This document shows positions 1 to 8,519 of a stretch of 28,484 nucleotides of DNA, in pieces (position 1 is the first letter of the stretch; every line of letters starts with the position of its first letter). The notes beneath the pieces are model-generated. The model had not been told where the DNA came from and made no database searches. It worked only from the letters and a program-made list of their open reading frames with translations. Position numbers and translations under genes: made by a program. The stretch is from SM23-32 sp964434535. GTDB lineage: Bacteria; Planctomycetota; Brocadiia; SM23-32. Location of the stretch: assembly GCA_964434535.1 (NCBI GenBank), contig CAYSWA010000028.1, positions 1-28,484 of the forward strand, read 5' to 3'.

Positions 1-2462
1 GAGGTATCCACGGCGGTGACCACGTAGTAGTAGGCGGTCGAGGCCGCGAGGCCCGTGTCGCTGTAGGCGCTCTGAGAGACGCCCGAGGCGACCAGGTCAT
101 ACGGCCCGCCGGACGTGGTCGAGCGGTAGACGTTGTAGCCGTCCAGGTCGCTCTCGGCGTTGTCGGCCCAGTCCAGGTCGATCTGGCTGGAGCTGACGGC
201 CGTGGCCGAGAGGCCGGTCGGAGCGGCCGGCGGCGTGGTGTCGCCGCCGCCGCTGCCCGGCTCGCCGTAGGCCGAGCCTTTGCCCCGGATGCCGACGGCG
301 ACCTTGCCGAAGACGTCGGGGTCGCCGGTCATGGTCAGGGAGTCCGTGTAGATGCCCAGGGGGCCGCCGTTGCAGATGAGGTCCCAACTGGCGGTCTCGT
401 CGGTGGAGCGCCAGACGCCGGTTACGCCGTCCAGCTTCCCGTAGTAGAAGATGGTGGGGTAGTCGGCGCCGTCGGCGGCCTTGCCGAATCCCACGCTCAG
501 GCCGTAATCCGTGCCGGGCACGTGCGCCCAGGTGGAGCCGTAGTCGGTCGAGCGATACAGCCCCCAGGTCGTGTTGTCGCCGACGATGCCGCCGCACCAC
601 CAGACGTGGCCCGCCTTGGTCGGCGTTGCCTCTATGTCCTGGAGACAAGTGGGATACAGCGTGGTTTCGGGATCGCCGGTGTATGACGACTGATGGGCGT
701 GCTGCCAGGTGGAGCCGCCGTCGGTGGTGCGCCAGATGCCGCCGTTGGCGTCATCGGCCCAGTTATAGACGTAGAACGTCCCGCCGTCGACCCGGTCGGC
801 GGCGATGCCGCCGTCACCGGGGCCCCAGTAGGGCATGAATGCCGTTCCGAGGCTCTTGCTGGTCCACGAGCCGCCGCCGTTGGTGGTAACGTAGGCTGTG
901 TTCTTGGAGCCGTCGTAGGCCACCATGTTGTTGGGGTCCGTGGCCGAGACGGCCAGCCCGGTCGGCGTGTCCTTGTTGGCGGCCGGCTTGCCGGAGAACT
1001 CGGTCCAGGTCTTGCCTCCGTCCGTGGAGTAGCTGCTGTAGTCGTCACGCCCGTGCGTCTGGATGCAGGCGACGAAGTTGGGCTGGCTGTAACAGTAGTC
1101 CATGCCCCAGCCGTTGAGGAACACTTCGGGGGTGACGCGGACGGCCGTGTAGGCGTCGGGGTCTCCGTGGGAGAAGACGCCCAGGTCCATGCCGCCCGTC
1201 AGGACGTTGCCGCCCGGGGGCCAGGCGATCGTCTCGCTGACATAGTCCTCCAGCCCGTGGCTGATGGACTGCCAGTGGATCACGCCGTCTTGACCGACGT
1301 TATCGGCGCGCCAGATGCCGAAGCCCTCCGAGTACCAGAGCCTGTCGGCCACGAACGGGTCGAACACGACCTGCCCGAGGCTCATCCAGGTGTCGCCGTT
1401 TTCGGGGAAGTATGCCTGCTGCCAGGTGATGTCGGATGTCGTCTTCCTGGTCAGGTCGGTCCAACTGGCGCCCTGGTCCCACGACACCTTGCCGCCCCAG
1501 CCACCCGGCTTGAGGACGTAAATATGGTTGGGGTCGTTCGGGTCCACGGCGATGTCGTGGCTGTCTTTAGGGCGAATCGTGGTCCAGCTTCCGCCGGAGT
1601 ATTTGTCTAGGCTCGTGCCGGCGGTCCACAGCGTGCCGTCGGAGCCGACCTCCATGTCGTTGACGTCGTTCGCGCCGCCGATGCTGGCCCATGAGGCGCC
1701 GGCGTCGAAGCTGGCGTAAACGCCGCTGCCGTAAACCGAGGCGTAGATGGTGTTGGTCAGCCCGCCGGTGGTGCCGGAGTTGGGGTCGAAGTCCACGTTC
1801 CCCACGCCGCCCGTGCTGCCGAGCGGCACGGCGGCGACCTGGGTGAAGGTGGCCGCGCCGTCATAGCTGACCCAGAGCCCGTGCTGCTGTGTGCCGACGT
1901 AGACCACGTTGGCATCCGCCGGGTCCACCGCCAGGTGGGGGCCGGCTTGCCGCTCCTCATCGTTGGCACTAATGTGAACGTTCAGATCCCCCGGTCGGGT
2001 CCATGTGTCGCCCCGGTTGGTGCTCCGGTAGACCTGGCCGTTATACGGGGACGGATGGTCCGGGCATCCCGCGAACATGTAAGCGACGTCGGGATTGCTC
2101 GGGGCGCCGACGATGCTCAAGACCCCGGGGTAGGCGGGGCCGCAGCACGCGACGCCTAAGTAGCCGCCGAGGGGCTCGGGCATGCTGTCGCCCGTGACGA
2201 GCTGGATCCACTCATTGTTGACCGGGTCCCAGCGGTAGCAGCCGCCCACGTCGGTCTTGGAGTAGATCAGGTTCTGCTCGGTGGGGTGAATCCAGTTGTC
2301 GGTTTCAAAGCCGGCGCCTCCGACCTTGATCGGGCGCCAGATGTAGTCGGCGGTCAGGTCCGTGTAGGCGAATGCCGTCGCCTGGAAGGCGGCCAGCAGC
2401 CCGACCACTACGAGGGCCAACAGAGCGAATACGAAACCGTGCTTACGACGCGCGAAACGCAT
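1..2462 (-). CDS. Secreted GH74-like beta-propeller glycoside hydrolase with C-terminal FnIII domain (partial, 3' end outside window)
   Basis: Not fully contained: 820 codons are visible and the frame runs off the left edge. The start at 2462 is preceded by GGGAGG eight bases upstream. Residues 1-32 form a signal peptide (basic MRFARRK, then a long hydrophobic core). The mature part begins with the GH74 hallmark: a WRPIKVGG segment followed by YSKTDVGGCYRW, and many BNR/Asp-box-like turns (STDGGKTW, TTDGGSTW) typical of the double seven-bladed propeller of xyloglucanases. D71 (TDVGG) and D426 (GMDLGVF) sit where GH74 enzymes have their two catalytic aspartates. A fibronectin type III domain starts near residue 740 (APTGLSATAVSSSQIDLDW) and is cut by the window edge. 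The likely role is extracellular cleavage of xyloglucan or a related beta-1,4-glucan; the substrate is inferred from the family. It is divergent from the PAS/AraC regulator at 2644, a probable regulator of it. A BNR sialidase-type propeller is a less likely alternative. Confidence 0.85.
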   Translation of the reverse strand, partial: MRFARRKHGFVFALLALVVVGLLAAFQATAFAYTDLTADYIWRPIKVGGAGFETDNWIHPTEQNLIYSKTDVGGCYRWDPVNNEWIQLVTGDSMPEPLGGYLGVACCGPAYPGVLSIVGAPSNPDVAYMFAGCPDHPSPYNGQVYRSTNRGDTWTRPGDLNVHISANDEERQAGPHLAVDPADANVVYVGTQQHGLWVSYDGAATFTQVAAVPLGSTGGVGNVDFDPNSGTTGGLTNTIYASVYGSGVYASFDAGASWASIGGANDVNDMEVGSDGTLWTAGTSLDKYSGGSWTTIRPKDSHDIAVDPNDPNHIYVLKPGGWGGKVSWDQGASWTDLTRKTTSDITWQQAYFPENGDTWMSLGQVVFDPFVADRLWYSEGFGIWRADNVGQDGVIHWQSISHGLEDYVSETIAWPPGGNVLTGGMDLGVFSHGDPDAYTAVRVTPEVFLNGWGMDYCYSQPNFVACIQTHGRDDYSSYSTDGGKTWTEFSGKPAANKDTPTGLAVSATDPNNMVAYDGSKNTAYVTTNGGGSWTSKSLGTAFMPYWGPGDGGIAADRVDGGTFYVYNWADDANGGIWRTTDGGSTWQHAHQSSYTGDPETTLYPTCLQDIEATPTKAGHVWWCGGIVGDNTTWGLYRSTDYGSTWAHVPGTDYGLSVGFGKAADGADYPTIFYYGKLDGVTGVWRSTDETASWDLICNGGPLGIYTDSLTMTGDPDVFGKVAVGIRGKGSAYGEPGSGGGDTTPPAAPTGLSATAVSSSQIDLDWADNAESDLDGYNVYRSTTSGGPYDLVASGVSQSAYSDTGLAASTAYYYVVTAVDT

Positions 2463-2643
2463 GGCTGATCCTCCCGTTATGCACCTTGCCAAGTTTCAGT
2501 CAACAGAACGACATGCTGCCTGGTGCTGCTGCGCCGGCCTACCTCCTTTCCGCTCCGTGCAAGCCCCCGTGGTTGATCTCCGTGTTCGTGTCGTCCGTGT
2601 GCTCCGACACTTATGAGTATACGGCGAGGGAGGCCGTACTTGA

Positions 2644-4785
2644 ATGGCGAATCCGAATCGGTTATTGTCGGATCTGTACATCCTCTTTTCGGTCCCATGG
2701 AGGCCCGCCTTGGCCCGATCAACCAGGCCCGGCCGGCGAAGCCGGTCCGAGCGTCGTCCCCCGGACGGGCGCGAGCGCCCGTTGCGCGTCCTGTTCATCG
2801 ACGGCGGAAGCGTGCCGGTCAGCGACGTGGAGCAGATGCTGCGAGAGGCGGGCTATGCCCCCGTCTCGACGAGCATCGAAGCGGACGAGCCCTGGCGCAT
2901 GGTCCGCGCCTGCGCGGCGGCGTCCGTCCCGCCGGAGTTGATCCTCGGCATCGAACGCCCGGTCCTCACCGATAGCCTCAACGGCTTCGTCGAGACGGCG
3001 TCGCAGCTGCTCAGCGGCATTCCCATCGTCGTGATGGGCACGGGGCCCGCCGCCGCCCGGCGCCGGTCCTACCCGCACCTGAGCCCCTCCGCTTACGTGG
3101 CCGGCAGGAGCCCGCGGCGGCTGAAGGAGGCGGTGCGGCAGGCGCTGGCGGGCGCGTCGGGCGACGGGCCGGCCGCCGTCGCCATGCCTCCCTTGCGGCA
3201 GAGCGCCGTTTTGAAGGCGGCGGCCGGGATCAAGCGCGCCCTCTACGCCCTGGGCGACCGGGTCTGGGTCAAAGGTCCCGACCTGCGCTTCCTGTACGCG
3301 AACGATGCCTATGGAAGGGACCTCGGCCTGCCGCCGGCGAAGCTGGTGGGCATGGGCGACTGCGACGTGTTCGGCCGGCAGTCGGGCGCAGCCTTCCAGG
3401 AAGAGGACGGCGCCGTCATGGCCGCCGGGACACCTGTGGTTGTTCCGCACGAAGACGGCTCCGTGCTCCACAAGGTGCCGATCACCGACACGGCGGGGCG
3501 CAGTGTGGCGCTGCTGCTGGTCGGCGCTCGGTCGGCCGCAGAGCGCCAGCATCTGGAGGATACGCTCTACTGCCTGGCTGACCTGGTCGTCTCGTCGACC
3601 GACGCCATCGCGCTGCTCCAGCACGACCGGGCCGTCCAGAGCTGGAACCCGGGCGCGGAGGCCATGTACGGCTACACCGAGGCCGAGACGGTCGGCCGGC
3701 CGATCACGGACTTCGTCGGCCCGGAAGCCGCCGGCGAGCTCGCCGATGACTTCCAGGTCGCCATCGAACGAAGGGTCGTGCGCCGCCGGGAGACCATGCA
3801 CCGCGCCCGGGACGGGCATGGGCTGGACGTGGCCGTCACGCTCTTTCCCGGCATCGGCGCGTGGGGCGAGCTGACCGGCATCTCCTTCGTGGCGCGCGAC
3901 ATCTCCGAGCAGAAGCGCGCCCGGCGCGCCCTGCACCAGAGCGAGGAGCGGTTCCGCCTGATGGCCGAAACCGCCTTCGACGCCATGAGCATCGCCGAGG
4001 TCGACGCGCGCGCGGAGCGCGCCCGGCTCCTCTTCTGCAACGCCCGCTACGTCGAGATGTCCGGCTATCCGGAGCGGCACCTGCGGGCCGCCCGCAACCT
4101 GAACGCCCTGCGGCTGACCGCCGCCGAACTGCCCTCGCGCGAATGCCTCGGCCTGCTGCGCAAAGAATACGCTGATCCCGCCTACTGGCGCCGCTGCCGC
4201 GAGCGCCTCCGGGAGGGGCTGCCCGTGATGGAGATCGGCTCATGGAAACGGCCGGACGGGCGCGAGAACTACCACGAACGTTCCTGCGTGATCGCGGCCG
4301 CCGGCCAGCGGCGCTACCTGTTCGCCGTAGACCGGGACGTGACCGACGCGCTGCGCAGGGAACGCGAGCTCCAGCAGACCCTCCAGGAGCTGGCACTCTC
4401 ACACGCCGAGCTTCAGCACTTCGCCTACGCGGCCGACGATGGCCCTAAGGGTCGGTACCACGTGCAGATCGACGAGCTGGCCCGCGCCATCCGCCGGGAC
4501 CCGCTGGCCGACTACGACTTCCACGCGGTGGCCGCAGAGCTGCACATCTCCTACGGCTACTTCCGGCGCCTGTTTCGGCGATACACCGACCGCCCGCCTC
4601 ACGATTACGTGCTGCTGTGGCGCATGCGCCGCGCAGCCCGCGAACTGCGACGCCGGCCCCACCGGCTCGTCCAGAACGTCGCCCGCGACATGGGCTACGA
4701 GGACCCCGCCCGGTTCTCCCGGCTCTTCAAGTCCAAGATCGGCGTCTCTCCCTGCCAGTACCGGAAGCTGCACGGCGCCGACTGA
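2644..4785 (+). CDS. AraC-family regulator with pseudo-receiver and three PAS domains
   Basis: 713 residues, cytoplasmic. The ATG at 2644 follows GAGGGAGG at 2626-2633, about 10 bases away, which supports this start although the first ~45 residues are Arg/Pro-rich and atypical. Residues ~47-170 look like a receiver domain (LRVLFIDGG at the start) but the phosphoacceptor position in the ELILGIERP strand is Gly, not Asp. PAS domains follow at about 195-300, 310-430 and 437-565 (WNPGAEAMYGYTEAETVGRP is a clear PAS core in the second). A short helical linker leads to an AraC/XylS-type double helix-turn-helix at ~606-713 ending in FSRLFKSKIGVSPCQYRKLH. Most AraC proteins sense sugars with an N-terminal cupin; here sensing would be through PAS ligands. 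The C-terminal domain is nearly identical to that of the gene at 8520. It is probably a regulator of the divergent GH74-like gene. The ligand is unknown. Confidence 0.88.
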   Translation: MANPNRLLSDLYILFSVPWRPALARSTRPGRRSRSERRPPDGRERPLRVLFIDGGSVPVSDVEQMLREAGYAPVSTSIEADEPWRMVRACAAASVPPELILGIERPVLTDSLNGFVETASQLLSGIPIVVMGTGPAAARRRSYPHLSPSAYVAGRSPRRLKEAVRQALAGASGDGPAAVAMPPLRQSAVLKAAAGIKRALYALGDRVWVKGPDLRFLYANDAYGRDLGLPPAKLVGMGDCDVFGRQSGAAFQEEDGAVMAAGTPVVVPHEDGSVLHKVPITDTAGRSVALLLVGARSAAERQHLEDTLYCLADLVVSSTDAIALLQHDRAVQSWNPGAEAMYGYTEAETVGRPITDFVGPEAAGELADDFQVAIERRVVRRRETMHRARDGHGLDVAVTLFPGIGAWGELTGISFVARDISEQKRARRALHQSEERFRLMAETAFDAMSIAEVDARAERARLLFCNARYVEMSGYPERHLRAARNLNALRLTAAELPSRECLGLLRKEYADPAYWRRCRERLREGLPVMEIGSWKRPDGRENYHERSCVIAAAGQRRYLFAVDRDVTDALRRERELQQTLQELALSHAELQHFAYAADDGPKGRYHVQIDELARAIRRDPLADYDFHAVAAELHISYGYFRRLFRRYTDRPPHDYVLLWRMRRAARELRRRPHRLVQNVARDMGYEDPARFSRLFKSKIGVSPCQYRKLHGAD

Positions 4786-4825
4786 CGCCCACCTGCCGAT
4801 GCGCGGGCGGGCCTCATGCGGCCCG

Positions 4826-5656
4826 TCACCCGGGCCTGTAGGAGACGGTCAGCTCGCGGCCGTCGGGCTTGAGCATGGTCAGGTTCACGGCCCCCTTTGC
4901 GGCCGCCTTCTCCAGGCTGGCCACTGCCTGCGCCTGACCGGCGACGGGCTCCCCATTGATGGCGATGATCACGTCCCCCACGCTGAGGTCGGCCAGGTGC
5001 GCAGCATTGGGCACGCCTCGCATCGATTCTGTCTCGGCGCGGTCTGCGGCCTCCAGCGGCCACCACTCGGCTATGCGCAGTCCGAGCAGCCGGCCGTGCG
5101 GGCCGTAGTGCGGCTCGGCGCAGGCTTGCAGGGCCTGCCGAAGGGCCTGGACGCGCTGATGGAAGTACATCCGGTCGGCGATGACGAGGTCACAGGCCGC
5201 CTCGGGGCCCGACGGCTTGCGGTACACAGTGCGCCCGGGGGGAACCGCCGGCCCGTGCGGCTCGATGGCCCGGCGCTTCGCCTCGGGCGCCCTGAGCGCA
5301 GGTCGGAAGCCGAGCGACAGCTCATGCATCCGGCCCTGGTAGGAAAGGACCACGCGGGTCCTTTCGATGCGCTCCACGAGCGCGCCCTGAACCAGCTCGC
5401 CGACGCGAAAGATGCGTTGCCCCCCCGGCTCGTCGCTGTCTATCACGGCGCAGGCCACGGACGGGTCGCCGGTAACTGTGCCGATCAACCTGAGTGAAGG
5501 CAAGAAGTCCTGTTCGGCGGCGGTCGACGCGCCGAGGCCTGCCCCGGCTCTGGCACGGGCGTCGGGCGAATGCGCCCCGGCGCCGTCGGCCAGCGCCGAG
5601 GGCGCCACGGCGCACCAGATCGCGGCCATGAGCCACAGAAGCCGCCGGGCCTGCAT
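4826..5656 (-). CDS. GspC-like periplasmic protein with C-terminal PDZ domain
   Basis: 276 residues from the ATG at 5656, chosen because GGAGG lies eight bases upstream and because the in-frame ATG at 5728 would make a 12-bp hairpin part of the coding sequence. Residues 1-23 (MQARRLLWLMAAIWCAVAPS) are a signal peptide or short membrane anchor. A stretch beginning LRLIGTVTGDPSVACAVI and continuing through FRVGELVQGALVERIERTRVVLS matches the homology-region fold of type II secretion protein GspC. The last ~85 residues are a PDZ domain (LADLSVGDVIIAINGEPV, then a basic peptide-binding strand). GspC links inner-membrane and secretin parts of the type II secretion machine and helps select substrates. 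No other secretion gene is nearby, so this is an orphan copy. It lies downstream of the GH30-like gene on the same strand, which suggests a link to export of the hydrolases. A stand-alone PDZ chaperone is the main alternative. Confidence 0.75.
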   Translation of the reverse strand: MQARRLLWLMAAIWCAVAPSALADGAGAHSPDARARAGAGLGASTAAEQDFLPSLRLIGTVTGDPSVACAVIDSDEPGGQRIFRVGELVQGALVERIERTRVVLSYQGRMHELSLGFRPALRAPEAKRRAIEPHGPAVPPGRTVYRKPSGPEAACDLVIADRMYFHQRVQALRQALQACAEPHYGPHGRLLGLRIAEWWPLEAADRAETESMRGVPNAAHLADLSVGDVIIAINGEPVAGQAQAVASLEKAAAKGAVNLTMLKPDGRELTVSYRPG

Positions 5657-5689
5657 CGCCCCCGCCTCCGACAGGTTTATGCAGAGGGC

Positions 5690-5716
5690 GCCCCGGTCGC
5701 GTTGCGCGACCGGGGC
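5690..5716. repeat. Perfect 12-bp inverted repeat (hairpin, possible terminator)
   Basis: GCCCCGGTCGCG at 5690-5701 and its exact reverse complement at 5705-5716 are separated by TTG. It lies in the 91-base gap after the stop of the GH30-like gene (5748) and before the start of the PDZ gene (5656). No T-run follows on the minus strand, so it may be a weak terminator, an RNA-stabilising hairpin, or an attenuator between two genes of one transcript. Confidence 0.6.
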
Positions 5717-5747
5717 ACCTCGCTCCATCCTGCGAAGCTACGCGTCG

Positions 5748-8345
5748 CTAGTTGCTGTCGCAGGTTTCCACGTTTGCGTTAGGGTCGTAGGTCATCGTGG
5801 CGTGGGTCACGTCGGTCACGCAACACGTGACCGTGGACCACGTGCCATCGGCGCCGGAGCAGTAGGCCCAGCCGTCGCTGCCGGTGACGGCGGAGGCAGT
5901 CTGGACCGTGCTTCCGTCCAGCGTGAACTCCACGTAGACCGTGGCGCCCTCGACGGGCTGGCCGAACTCGTCGTGGATCAGCACGTCGCCGCGCACTCCC
6001 TTGCGGGGGCCGTGCAGGGCGACCAGGTATGCCACGACGTCCGCCACGTGCATGGTGCTGCCGCTGCCGACGACGGTGATCGAGACGGTGGCGGTGTTGG
6101 AGTCCGCCAGGCCGTCATTGGCGACGTAGGTGAATGAATCGGTGCCTTCGTAGCCGGCGTTCGGGGTGTACTCGAACGAGCCGTCGCTGTTGAGCACGAC
6201 CGCCCCGTTGGTCGGGTCGCTCTTCTTGATCGCCGTCAGCTCGTTGCCGTCGGGATCGCTGTCGTTGCCCAGCACGCCCGGCGCGGCGACGTTCAGCACC
6301 GTGTCCTTGTCGGTGCTGTAGCTATCGTCCTTGGCCGTCGGCGGGTTGTTCCCGCTGGTAACCGTAATGGTCACCGTTGCCGTATTGCTGTCCAACTGGC
6401 CGTCGTTCGCCTTGTAGGTGAACGAGTCGTCGCCGGTGTAGCCGGCAGCCGGCGTGTAGGTGAAGGAGCCGTCGCTGTTGAGCGTGACCGAGCCGCTGGT
6501 CGGGTCGCTCACCTTGATGGCGGTCAGGGGGTCCCCGTTCGCATCGGTGTCGTTGCCCAGCACGCCGGGAGCGGCCACGTTGAGCGTGACGTCCATCGGG
6601 GTGCTGTAGGCGTCGTCGTAGGCGACGGGCGCGACGTTCTGTCCCTCGCCGGCGCCGGTGAGGGTGACGACGCTCTGCGCCGGGACCGTCACGGAAACGC
6701 TGCCGTTCGAGACGGACAGGTCCGCCTGCTGCACGTAGTTCTCCGTGCTGCTGGAGCGGAAGACCTGGTAGGTCGAGATGGCCGGCGTGGACGGCACGGT
6801 CACGTTGACGGGGTGGTCGGTGCCCGTCCTGTTGACGAACACGATGGTGACGCACCCGTCGGCGCCGTGCACGTAGGCAGTGACGTTGATGGCATTTTCG
6901 TCGTCCATCAAGTCAGCGCCGCCGTAGCCTGCGCCGCCGCTCTCGTTGAAGACCGCCTTGACCCGTTTCGCGCCCGGCCGGATGTGGCGCGAGAACTGCT
7001 TCCACGCGCAGTACTTCGGGCTCTGGGTCGGCTCGGAGAGCTGGCTCTCGCTCAGCAGGCAGTGCTCGCTCAAGGACGGATCGGCGAACTGCCAGTAGAC
7101 GATGGCACTCTGCCGCCCCCAGTGGAGCTGGGTATGCAGGTCACCTGCCAGGGCCAGTGCGCCGGCCCAGTCCGTGGCATGCCCGCCGAACTCGCTGTTC
7201 CACGTCTGTTTGCCGTCGCCGCCGATGCCCGCATGCATAGTCGGCGGGAACTCGACGCCCTCTCCCCAATCGGAAGCCCAGTCCTTCTCGGGCATGGAGT
7301 CGATGCCTTCCCAGTACGCGCGGAACATCTCGGCCCGCTCGGCCGGGGGGGCACCGTAGTTGTTCGTATAAACGTCAAGGAACCCGATCAGAGCCGAGTC
7401 GGCGTGATCCTTGACACAATCGATGGCGAGCGTCTGCCAGAGCAGACCCCACGGGTTGGCCACGCTATCCCCCACGTTGGCATGGTGAGGGCCCATGAGC
7501 TTGATGTGGTCAAGCGCGCCGTGCAGGGCGAACTCGTCCTTGACAGCCTTCAGCGCGTTGGCATAGACGTTGAAGTTCATCGTCGTCGAGTTGTTCTGAC
7601 GCGTGCCCTTCGTGGCCGTGGCCTCGTGCAAGAGCGTGCAACTGTTGAAGCCCTGCTCGTAGCCGACTTCGTTCTGGATGCTCAGGCCGTAGAGCGGCAC
7701 TCCGGCGTGCTGCTCGAAGCCGTAGCAGAACGCGGCCAGGTAGCGGGAGCAGTACTGGTAACGGTCCTGGCTGTAGATGCCGGTGTCCCAGGTGCCACCC
7801 GCCGTGTCGCAGGTGTCGCAGTACATGATCAGCGGCGTGCCGCCCGACCACTGGCCCTGGCTGATGAAGGCGCCGGTGGGGGCTTTCGCCCAGTGGGGGA
7901 TCGACCAGATGCCGCCGATGATCTTGGCGCGCTCCGGCTCCAGGGCGTTCTGGTGCAACCAGGCGGCCAGATCGTCGGAGTAGCGGAACCGGGAGAACTC
8001 GAAGTTGAACTGAGCGGCGTCGGTGGCCAGGTCGCCGGTGAGGGGCAGTTCAGGGCCCTCCAATGTCCCGCCCGACGCCATGAATATGTTCGGCTCCACG
8101 TTCAGGCGGATTATGTTGTTCCCCGCCTCGCGGAAGGCCGTGCGCCAGCTATCCCAGAGGTAGCAGCTATTGGAATCCGAGTGTTCGTTGGGGTACAGAC
8201 AGGCGCCCCAGCCCTCGATCGTCTGATGCTGCATGCTGCTGTCAATCGCTACGTCTAGGGCCTGCACCGGCCGTGCCGACAGAACGGCCGCACCCAGGAC
8301 CACGACTACCGCGACGACACAGCGAACCATCGAGTTGCTCCGCAT
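5748..8345 (-). CDS. Secreted GH30-like glycoside hydrolase with two cadherin-like repeats
   Basis: 865 residues. The ATG at 8345 has GAAGGAGG five bases upstream. The same frame stays open for 579 codons further upstream, but that part is antisense to the regulator at 8520 and lies upstream of the promoter. Residues 1-29 are a signal peptide (ending SARPVQA). Residues ~33-560 are a GH30-type (beta/alpha)8 barrel plus beta-sandwich: QTIEGWGACLYP at the start, SIQNEVGYE with the likely acid/base E226, and WNSEFGGH with the likely nucleophile E385. Known GH30 members cleave glucuronoxylan, beta-1,6-glucan or glucosylceramide; which applies here cannot be told. Residues 570-665 and 666-762 are two cadherin-like/VCBS-type repeats (LNVAAPGVLGND in both), and ~763-865 an Ig-like module (FGQPVEGATVYVEF). 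The protein is rich in Cys for an exported enzyme, implying disulfides. It has its own sigma70-like promoter at 8412-8440 and is divergent from the paralogous PAS/AraC regulator. Confidence 0.86.
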   Translation of the reverse strand: MRSNSMVRCVVAVVVVLGAAVLSARPVQALDVAIDSSMQHQTIEGWGACLYPNEHSDSNSCYLWDSWRTAFREAGNNIIRLNVEPNIFMASGGTLEGPELPLTGDLATDAAQFNFEFSRFRYSDDLAAWLHQNALEPERAKIIGGIWSIPHWAKAPTGAFISQGQWSGGTPLIMYCDTCDTAGGTWDTGIYSQDRYQYCSRYLAAFCYGFEQHAGVPLYGLSIQNEVGYEQGFNSCTLLHEATATKGTRQNNSTTMNFNVYANALKAVKDEFALHGALDHIKLMGPHHANVGDSVANPWGLLWQTLAIDCVKDHADSALIGFLDVYTNNYGAPPAERAEMFRAYWEGIDSMPEKDWASDWGEGVEFPPTMHAGIGGDGKQTWNSEFGGHATDWAGALALAGDLHTQLHWGRQSAIVYWQFADPSLSEHCLLSESQLSEPTQSPKYCAWKQFSRHIRPGAKRVKAVFNESGGAGYGGADLMDDENAINVTAYVHGADGCVTIVFVNRTGTDHPVNVTVPSTPAISTYQVFRSSSTENYVQQADLSVSNGSVSVTVPAQSVVTLTGAGEGQNVAPVAYDDAYSTPMDVTLNVAAPGVLGNDTDANGDPLTAIKVSDPTSGSVTLNSDGSFTYTPAAGYTGDDSFTYKANDGQLDSNTATVTITVTSGNNPPTAKDDSYSTDKDTVLNVAAPGVLGNDSDPDGNELTAIKKSDPTNGAVVLNSDGSFEYTPNAGYEGTDSFTYVANDGLADSNTATVSITVVGSGSTMHVADVVAYLVALHGPRKGVRGDVLIHDEFGQPVEGATVYVEFTLDGSTVQTASAVTGSDGWAYCSGADGTWSTVTCCVTDVTHATMTYDPNANVETCDSN
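6060..6638 (-). repeat. Two tandem cadherin-like repeats (~96 codons each)
   Basis: The unit encoded at 6351-6638 and that at ~6060-6350 are offset by exactly 288 bases. Both carry LNVAAPGVLGND, LTAIK.SDPT and LNSDGSF at matching positions, so they arose by in-frame duplication. Such modules are usually Ca2+-binding spacers or carbohydrate/cell-surface adhesion units in secreted enzymes. Confidence 0.85.
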
Positions 8346-8411
8346 CTCAGCCTCCTTCTGCAGGAACTGGACTTGTCCGGGGGGGGCCGGCACTCCCGGG
8401 CCGCGGGCGAG

Positions 8412-8440
8412 ATTATACCCTAAGATCCCCGACCTGTAAA
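8412..8440 (-). promoter_or_regulatory. Sigma70-like promoter for the GH30-like gene
   Basis: Read on the minus strand: -35 TTTACA (8440-8435), 17-base spacer, -10 TATAAT (8417-8412). Five of six and six of six consensus matches with ideal spacing. The predicted transcript would start near 8405 and give a ~60-base leader with a strong ribosome binding site. Confidence 0.75.
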
Positions 8441-8469
8441 TGGCGTTATCGGCTGATTTGTTGTATAAT
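8441..8469 (+). promoter_or_regulatory. Promoter for the second PAS/AraC regulator
   Basis: A perfect -10 TATAAT lies at 8464-8469. The -35 region 17 bases upstream (8441-8446, TGGCGT) is poor, which suggests dependence on an activator. It abuts the -35 of the divergent GH30 promoter (8435-8440). Confidence 0.55.
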
Positions 8470-8519
8470 TCATACGCGAGGCGCGGGCAGGCTGTTGGCC
8501 CGGCAATCGGGAGGGACCC

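Noticed and set aside
2475..2503. TTGACT/CATAAC promoter-like pair for the GH74 gene
   Set aside because: The implied transcription start would fall only a few bases before the ATG, leaving no room for the ribosome site.
6813..8258. 481-codon plus-strand open frame
   Set aside because: Antisense to the GH30 catalytic domain; no recognisable domain or ribosome site.
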